A stretch of DNA of 9,483 nucleotides, taken from positions 1 to 9,483 of the forward strand of contig WGBK01000371.1 in assembly GCA_015494335.1 (NCBI GenBank). Reading direction: 5' to 3'. The notes below the pieces were generated by a model. It saw only the letters and a program-made list of their open reading frames with translations. It made no database searches and had not been told where the DNA came from. The position numbers were made by a program, and so were the translations under genes. Source of the stretch: Gammaproteobacteria bacterium (GTDB lineage Bacteria; Pseudomonadota; Gammaproteobacteria; GCA-001735895). This document shows, piece by piece, positions 5,656 through 9,483 of this stretch (position 1 is its first letter; each line of letters opens with the position of its first letter).

Positions 5656-5663
5656 GGGAGGAG
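5656..5663 (+). promoter_or_regulatory. Ribosome binding site of the carbonic-anhydrase-like gene
   Basis: GGGAGGAG with its core GGAGG 5 nt before the ATG at 5667. It fixes this start over an upstream in-frame ORF beginning at 5631. Confidence 0.8.
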
Positions 5664-5666
5664 TAC

Positions 5667-6212
5667 ATGATCCGCGAATTCGAAGGCCGGCGGCCCCAGA
5701 TCGGTGACGAATGTTACATAGCCGACAGCGCCGAGATCATCGGCGATGTGCAGATCGGCGAGCACAGCTCCGTATGGCCGATGAGCGTCGTGCGCGGCGA
5801 TGTCAACCGCATCCGCATCGGCCGGGAAACCAATATCCAGGACGGCAGCGTGCTGCATGTCAGTCATGCCGGCGAATTCAACCCCGAAGGCGCACCCCTG
5901 ATCATCGGCGACTGTGTCACCGTCGGCCACAAGGTGCTGCTCCACGCCTGCCGTATCGGCAACCGCTGCCTGATCGGCATGGGCAGTATCGTGATGGACG
6001 ACTGCATCGTCGAGGACCAGGTGATGATCGGCGCCGGCAGCCTGTTGCCGCCGGGCAAGCGACTGGAGTCCGGCCACCTCTACCTGGGCAATCCCTGCCG
6101 CCGGCTGCGCGAACTCACCGAGCGCGAGATCGAATACCTGGATTACAGCGCCGAACACTATGTGCGGCTGAAAAACCGGCATCTGGTCAGCGCCATCGAA
6201 CACCAACAATAG
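5667..6212 (+). CDS. Gamma-carbonic-anhydrase-like protein (left-handed beta-helix, YrdA/PaaY type)
   Basis: A 181-residue hexapeptide-repeat protein. Successive turns of a left-handed beta-helix run from about residue 12 to 128 (IADSAEIIGDVQIGEHSSVW onward), followed by a C-terminal helix. The three zinc-ligand histidines of the gamma class are present: His67 (LHVSH), His88 (VGHKV) and His93 (LHAC). Family members form trimers. Many are annotated as gamma carbonic anhydrases, but activity of the short YrdA/PaaY group has been hard to show, so the true reaction is unproven. Length is typical (about 175-185). A strong ribosome binding site supports the start. The rubredoxin ribosome binding site overlaps its stop, so the two genes form an operon. 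Confidence 0.92.
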   Translation: MIREFEGRRPQIGDECYIADSAEIIGDVQIGEHSSVWPMSVVRGDVNRIRIGRETNIQDGSVLHVSHAGEFNPEGAPLIIGDCVTVGHKVLLHACRIGNRCLIGMGSIVMDDCIVEDQVMIGAGSLLPPGKRLESGHLYLGNPCRRLRELTEREIEYLDYSAEHYVRLKNRHLVSAIEHQQ

Positions 6213-6215
6213 GAG
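6211..6215 (+). promoter_or_regulatory. Ribosome binding site of the rubredoxin gene
   Basis: AGGAG overlaps the preceding stop codon TAG. The in-frame ATG at 6216 directly abuts it and is too close, whereas the ATG at 6225 lies 9 nt away, so 6225 is the likely start. Confidence 0.7.
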
Positions 6216-6224
6216 ATGAAAGCC

Positions 6225-6395
6225 ATGAAAATCTGGGTCTGCATCGTCTGCGGCTTCGTCTACGACGAGGAGATGGGTCTGCCCGAGGAAGGTATCGCTC
6301 CTGGTACCCGCTGGGAGGACATCCCCGAGGACTGGAAATGCCCAGACTGCGGTGTCGGCAAGCAGGATTTCGAGATGAAGGAGCTGAAAGGCTGA
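6225..6395 (+). CDS. Rubredoxin
   Basis: A 56-residue electron carrier with one Fe(Cys)4 centre. The two ligand pairs are Cys6-x2-Cys9 (CIVCG) and Cys39-x2-Cys42 (CPDCGV), in the standard rubredoxin frame MKIWVCIVCGFVYDEE...GIAPGTRWEDIPEDWKCPDCG. Length is typical (about 52-56). It is cytosolic and would pass single electrons to a partner I cannot identify; no rubredoxin reductase or alkane hydroxylase is in the window. It follows the carbonic-anhydrase-like gene and is divergent from ubiA. In pseudomonads rubredoxin genes are also found near ubiA, which suggests conserved neighbourhood rather than proven joint function. The stop is 9 bp from the stop of the convergent proB. Confidence 0.95.
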   Translation: MKIWVCIVCGFVYDEEMGLPEEGIAPGTRWEDIPEDWKCPDCGVGKQDFEMKELKG

Positions 6396-6404
6396 GGAGC
6401 AGCC

Positions 6405-7517
6405 CTACAACAGGATCATGTTGTCGCGGTGGATCAATTCCTCGTCGTCGCGATAACCGAGGATCTCGGGGATGCGCTGGCTGGGCTGGCCGATGATGCG
6501 GGCGGCTTCGTCGGATGAATAATTGACGAGGCCTCGGGCAATCTCGTTACCGTCCGGCGCGCGGCAGGAGACCACCTCGCCGCGCTTGAAGTTGCCGCGC
6601 AGTTCGCGCACACCCACCGGCAGCAGGCTGGCGCCGGAATTTCGCAACACATTCACCGCACCCTCGTCGAGCAGCAGTTCACCGGCGCAACGCATATGCC
6701 CGGCCAGCCATTGCTTTCTCGCAGCCTGGTGGCTGGCCCCGGCCGCGAGAAAGGTGCCGATAGCTTCGCCGGCCGCAACGCGAGTGATCACATCCTCGAC
6801 ACGGCCATAGGCGATCACCGTATCGGTGCCGGAGCGCGCGGCCTTGCGTGCAGCGATGATCTTGGTCTGCATGCCGCCGCGCCCGAGGGCGCCGGCGCTG
6901 GGCGCGGCATAGTCGAGCAGGCGGTCGTCGCCGGCATCGGCGCGCTCGATCAGGCGGGCATCGGGGTTCTCGGACGGGTTCTTGTCATACAGCCCCTGCT
7001 GGTCCGTGAGGATCAGCAGCATATCGGCCTCGATCAGGTTTGCGACCAGTGCACCGAGGGTATCGTTGTCGCCGAAACGGATCTCGTCGGTGGCCACCGT
7101 GTCGTTCTCGTTGACCACCGGCACCACCCCGAAATCGAGCAGGCTGCGCAGGGTGCTGCGCGCATTGAGGTAGCGCTGGCGATTGGCCAGATCCTCGTGG
7201 GTCAGCAGCACCTGGGCGCTGTGAATGCCGTCCTTCTGAAAACAGGCCTCGTAGGCCTGCACCAGGCCCATCTGTCCGACCGCGGCTGCGGCCTGCAGCA
7301 GGTGGATGGAATCGGGCCGCTGCTGCAGGCCGAGTCGCTTCAGGCCCTCGGCCACGGCACCGGAAGATACCAGCACCACGTCCACACCCTGCAGGCGCAG
7401 TTGCGCCATCTGTCCGGCCCAGGTTGCGATGCGGTCGTGATCCAGCCCGGCGCCGCCATTGGTGATCAGCGCACTGCCGATCTTGACGACCAGGCGCCTA
7501 ACCCTGCGCCGCGTCAT
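6405..7517 (-). CDS. proB: Glutamate 5-kinase ProB
   Basis: ProB phosphorylates L-glutamate at the gamma-carboxylate with ATP, the first and feedback-inhibited step of proline synthesis. The 370-residue product (family about 365-375) has an amino-acid-kinase domain with VVKIGS at 10-15, SSGAV at 51-55, VNENDTVATDEI at 135-146, FGDND at 148-152 and GRGGMQTKI at 212-220. A C-terminal PUA domain runs from about 275 to 352 (GELLLDEGAVNVL, GNFKRGEVV). The ATG at 7517 is chosen because it places VVKIGS as in other ProBs; an ATG at 7526 is possible, and the long extension to 7628 is a shadow of obgE. The start lies within obgE, giving a 20-bp overlap, so translation is probably coupled. obgE-proB order is common in gammaproteobacteria. 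Confidence 0.96.
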   Translation of the reverse strand: MTRRRVRRLVVKIGSALITNGGAGLDHDRIATWAGQMAQLRLQGVDVVLVSSGAVAEGLKRLGLQQRPDSIHLLQAAAAVGQMGLVQAYEACFQKDGIHSAQVLLTHEDLANRQRYLNARSTLRSLLDFGVVPVVNENDTVATDEIRFGDNDTLGALVANLIEADMLLILTDQQGLYDKNPSENPDARLIERADAGDDRLLDYAAPSAGALGRGGMQTKIIAARKAARSGTDTVIAYGRVEDVITRVAAGEAIGTFLAAGASHQAARKQWLAGHMRCAGELLLDEGAVNVLRNSGASLLPVGVRELRGNFKRGEVVSCRAPDGNEIARGLVNYSSDEAARIIGQPSQRIPEILGYRDDEELIHRDNMILL

Positions 7518-8568
7518 CGCCTTCATCCGAATCGAGTGCCTGCAACGAACCGGGCTCGGTGGGATGGGCCTCGAGGTATTCCATGATGTCGTAGCAGAGG
7601 GCATCCACGCCCTGCCGGGCAATGGCACTGATGCGGTACACCGGCCCCTTCCAGCCGAGTCCCTCTACGATAGCCTGGCAGCGTTCGTCGACTTCCTCCT
7701 CGGGCAGCAGATCGATCTTGTTGAGCACCAACCAGCGCGGTTTCTCGAACAGGGCTTCGTCGTAGCTGTGCAGCTCCTCGAGGATCTTGCGCGCATCCTC
7801 CACCGGATCGTGATCGTCCGCGGGGGCGACATCGACGATATGCAGCAGCAGTCGCGTGCGTTGCAGGTGCTTGAGGAAGCGAATGCCCAGGCCCACGCCT
7901 TCCGACGCACCCTCGATCAAGCCCGGGATGTCGGCGATGACGAAGCTGCGACTGCGATCCACCGACACCACCCCCAGATTCGGATGCAGCGTGGTGAAGG
8001 GGTAGTCGGCCACCTTCGGCCGGGCGCCGGAAACCGAGCGTATGAAAGTGGACTTGCCGGCATTCGGCATGCCCAGCAGGCCGACATCGGCGATCACCTT
8101 CAGCTCCAGCTTGAGGTCGAACTCCTCGCCCGGCGTGCCCGGCGTACACTGCCGTGGCGCCCGATTGGTGGAACTCTTGAAGCGGGTGTTGCCGAGACCG
8201 TGGAAACCGCCCTGGGCGACGAGAATCTTCTCGCCGGGCTGTTTCACATCGGCGATCAGCTCGCCGGTTTCGACCGTGGTGATGACCGTACCCAGGGGAA
8301 CCTCGATGACGATGTCCGCCCCCTTGTGGCCGGTCTTGTTGCGGCCTTGTCCGGGGCGCCCGTTTTCGGCCTCGAAGCGACGCTTGTGACGGAAATCGGA
8401 CAGGGTGTTGAGGGATTCGGAGCCGACCACGAACACCGAGCCGCCATCGCCGCCGTCACCGCCATCGGGCCCGCCCTTGGGGATGTATTTCTCGCGCCGG
8501 AAGCTGACGATGCCGTTGCCGCCCTTGCCGGCGCGCACATGGATGATGGCTTCGTCGATGAATTTCAT
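7498..8568 (-). CDS. obgE: Obg/CgtA family GTPase (50S ribosome assembly)
   Basis: ObgE is an essential GTPase that binds pre-50S ribosomal particles and links growth to nutrient status. The 356-residue product has the glycine-rich Obg fold (1-158, with KGGPDGGDGGDGGSV at 31-45). The G domain follows: G1 GMPNAGKS 166-173, G2 around Thr192-193 in FTTLHPN, G3 DIPGL 213-217, G4 NKID 283-286 and G5 SA 314-315. A short acidic tail (DSDEGDD) is like that of gammaproteobacterial Obg. The ATG at 8568 gives the invariant MKFIDEA start, although the upstream bases (GGAATACCAGC) offer only a weak ribosome binding site. It overlaps proB. Unusually, batD rather than rplU-rpmA lies immediately upstream. 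Confidence 0.97.
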   Translation of the reverse strand: MKFIDEAIIHVRAGKGGNGIVSFRREKYIPKGGPDGGDGGDGGSVFVVGSESLNTLSDFRHKRRFEAENGRPGQGRNKTGHKGADIVIEVPLGTVITTVETGELIADVKQPGEKILVAQGGFHGLGNTRFKSSTNRAPRQCTPGTPGEEFDLKLELKVIADVGLLGMPNAGKSTFIRSVSGARPKVADYPFTTLHPNLGVVSVDRSRSFVIADIPGLIEGASEGVGLGIRFLKHLQRTRLLLHIVDVAPADDHDPVEDARKILEELHSYDEALFEKPRWLVLNKIDLLPEEEVDERCQAIVEGLGWKGPVYRISAIARQGVDALCYDIMEYLEAHPTEPGSLQALDSDEGDDAAQG

Positions 8569-8618
8569 GCTGGTATTCCGCTGCTGGTCGGCCGCGATCG
8601 CGCGACATCAAACCGCGG

Positions 8619-8627
8619 ATTATATCA
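8619..8627 (-). promoter_or_regulatory. Extended -10 promoter of obgE-proB
   Basis: The minus strand reads TGATATAAT, a perfect TGnTATAAT extended -10, starting at the base next to the batD stop codon (8630-8628). No good -35 is visible, as is common for this promoter class. Transcription from about 8612 would give a leader of about 44 nt containing the palindrome CGCGATCGCG (8593-8602). Confidence 0.6.
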
Positions 8628-9483
8628 TCAAGCCGAAGTCGGGGTGGGATCGAGGGGTGCCAGGCCCTCGCGATCCCCGCCCGATTTTGCGCGTGCCGCC
8701 TGCTGCCGGGTGACTGCCTGTGCCTGCTCGACAATGCGGGCGTGATCGAGATCCGCCGTCGACGAGGCATAGAGTCGTGCATCCAGTTGCCGCGTCAGAT
8801 CCGCCAACTCCCTGGGCAGACGGTCGAGGGCATCACCGGCAAGATGGAAATCCTCGCCGAACAGGGCTTGCCCCCAGGCCAGCAGGTGCCGCCGGCAGGC
8901 TTCGTCGTTTCTCGCGGCGCAGGCCTTGCGCAAGGCCTTGAGCTCCTTCTCGGCGCGCTCGATACGGCGCGACGAAGAGGCTGCTGCCGGGCGCTCCGGG
9001 CGGGCAGTGCCGCGACGACTCCACCACCAGAGCACCAGGGTCAGGCCCCAGCCGGCAGCCAGGATCAGGCTGATCCAGGGCCAGTAGCCCGCATCGACAC
9101 GGGCCGACCCCGTGTTCATCGGGGCTTCCGCAGCAGGAGTTTCATCAGCGCTGCGGGTCGGGGCAGACGCAGCGGCCGGCGAGCGGGTTCCCGTGGCCGG
9201 AGGAGCCGCCGGTGCCGGATTGGCCGCGGCGATGACCTGCAGGGTCCGGGCCGGCACACGGGCAACTTCACGACGATTGGTTTTGACATCCCACCAGGCC
9301 AGTTCGATAGCGGGGATACGGATCTCTCCGGACCGGGTCGGGATCAGGGCGATCTTCTGCAGACGATAACCGGTGATGCCGTTGTCGTTCTTGACGTCGT
9401 TGAGCAGGGGCTGATCCGGGTACTGCTTGACGCCGTCGATGGTCGGAAGCTGCAGCTCCGGCAACTGGGCCGCGGTCAGGCCC
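8628..9483 (-). CDS. batD: BatD-family oxygen-tolerance protein, partial (N-terminus outside window)
   Basis: The last 284 residues of a BatD protein, open to the right edge. The first part (partial residues 1-85) is the end of the extracytoplasmic beta-sandwich region, with LPELQLPTIDGVKQYPDQP, the GEIRIPAIELAWWD signature and a VPARTLQV strand. A low-complexity Ala/Pro/Thr linker follows (about 86-125), then one transmembrane helix (about 133-155, WPWISLILAAGWGLTLVLWWW). A basic, helical, probably cytoplasmic tail completes it (about 160-270). BatD usually belongs to moxR-batA-batB-batD operons, whose MoxR ATPase and VWA proteins are thought to aid envelope stress or aerotolerance. The mechanism is unproven. 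By this pattern batD is the distal gene and its partners would lie beyond the right edge. Confidence 0.88.
   Translation of the reverse strand, partial: GLTAAQLPELQLPTIDGVKQYPDQPLLNDVKNDNGITGYRLQKIALIPTRSGEIRIPAIELAWWDVKTNRREVARVPARTLQVIAAANPAPAAPPATGTRSPAAASAPTRSADETPAAEAPMNTGSARVDAGYWPWISLILAAGWGLTLVLWWWSRRGTARPERPAAASSSRRIERAEKELKALRKACAARNDEACRRHLLAWGQALFGEDFHLAGDALDRLPRELADLTRQLDARLYASSTADLDHARIVEQAQAVTRQQAARAKSGGDREGLAPLDPTPTSA

Noticed and set aside
8593..8602. Palindrome CGCGATCGCG in the obgE leader
   Set aside because: A single GC-rich palindrome in GC-rich DNA; it is too short and isolated to call an operator, and has no partner copies that I noticed.
6696..8745. Long plus-strand open frames opposite proB and obgE (6696-7586 and 7459-8745)
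   Set aside because: They are complements of strongly conserved ProB and ObgE frames. The composition is shadow-like and no ribosome binding sites are seen.
1..9483. Mobile elements, CRISPR arrays, tRNA or rRNA genes, phage or defence genes
   Set aside because: I looked for transposase or integrase motifs, regularly spaced repeats and tRNA-like cloverleafs and saw none. The genes are core metabolic or common accessory families.

Overview
The window is a high-GC bacterial chromosome segment that reads as a gammaproteobacterium. The biotin, ubiquinone, proline and Obg proteins are of gammaproteobacterial type, and a PEP-CTERM protein points to a species with an exosortase sorting system (environmental, exopolysaccharide- or biofilm-forming lineages). 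I cannot name the genus. Thirteen protein genes fill nearly all of the sequence. I found no tRNA, rRNA, CRISPR array, insertion sequence or integrase.

Left part (1-2461): the biotin genes bioB and bioF run leftwards as an operon. bioF is cut by the window edge after 229 codons. comF, encoding a zinc-ribbon phosphoribosyltransferase-type competence protein, is divergent from bioB across 84 bp. Middle (2462-3478): a leftward gene for a secreted PEP-CTERM protein is flanked on its 3' side by a strong terminator inside a longer inverted repeat. On its 5' side is an AT-rich intergenic region with palindromes and a 13-bp direct repeat. Next (3479-4754): a tightly overlapping rightward operon encodes a PhnA-family zinc-ribbon protein, a GNAT acetyltransferase and a DUF2905 two-helix membrane protein.

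Right part: ubiA (leftward, ubiquinone synthesis) is divergent from a gamma-carbonic-anhydrase-like gene plus a 56-residue rubredoxin gene. A leftward block then holds proB (proline synthesis), obgE (ribosome-assembly GTPase) and the C-terminal part of batD, which enters from beyond the right edge. obgE appears to have its own extended -10 promoter directly after the batD stop codon. The usual rplU-rpmA pair is absent upstream of obgE.

Most of this is core metabolism and I see no clearly new multi-gene system. The parts most worth a second look are the regulatory DNA on both sides of the PEP-CTERM gene, the little-understood PhnA/GNAT/DUF2905 operon, and the batD-obgE junction.
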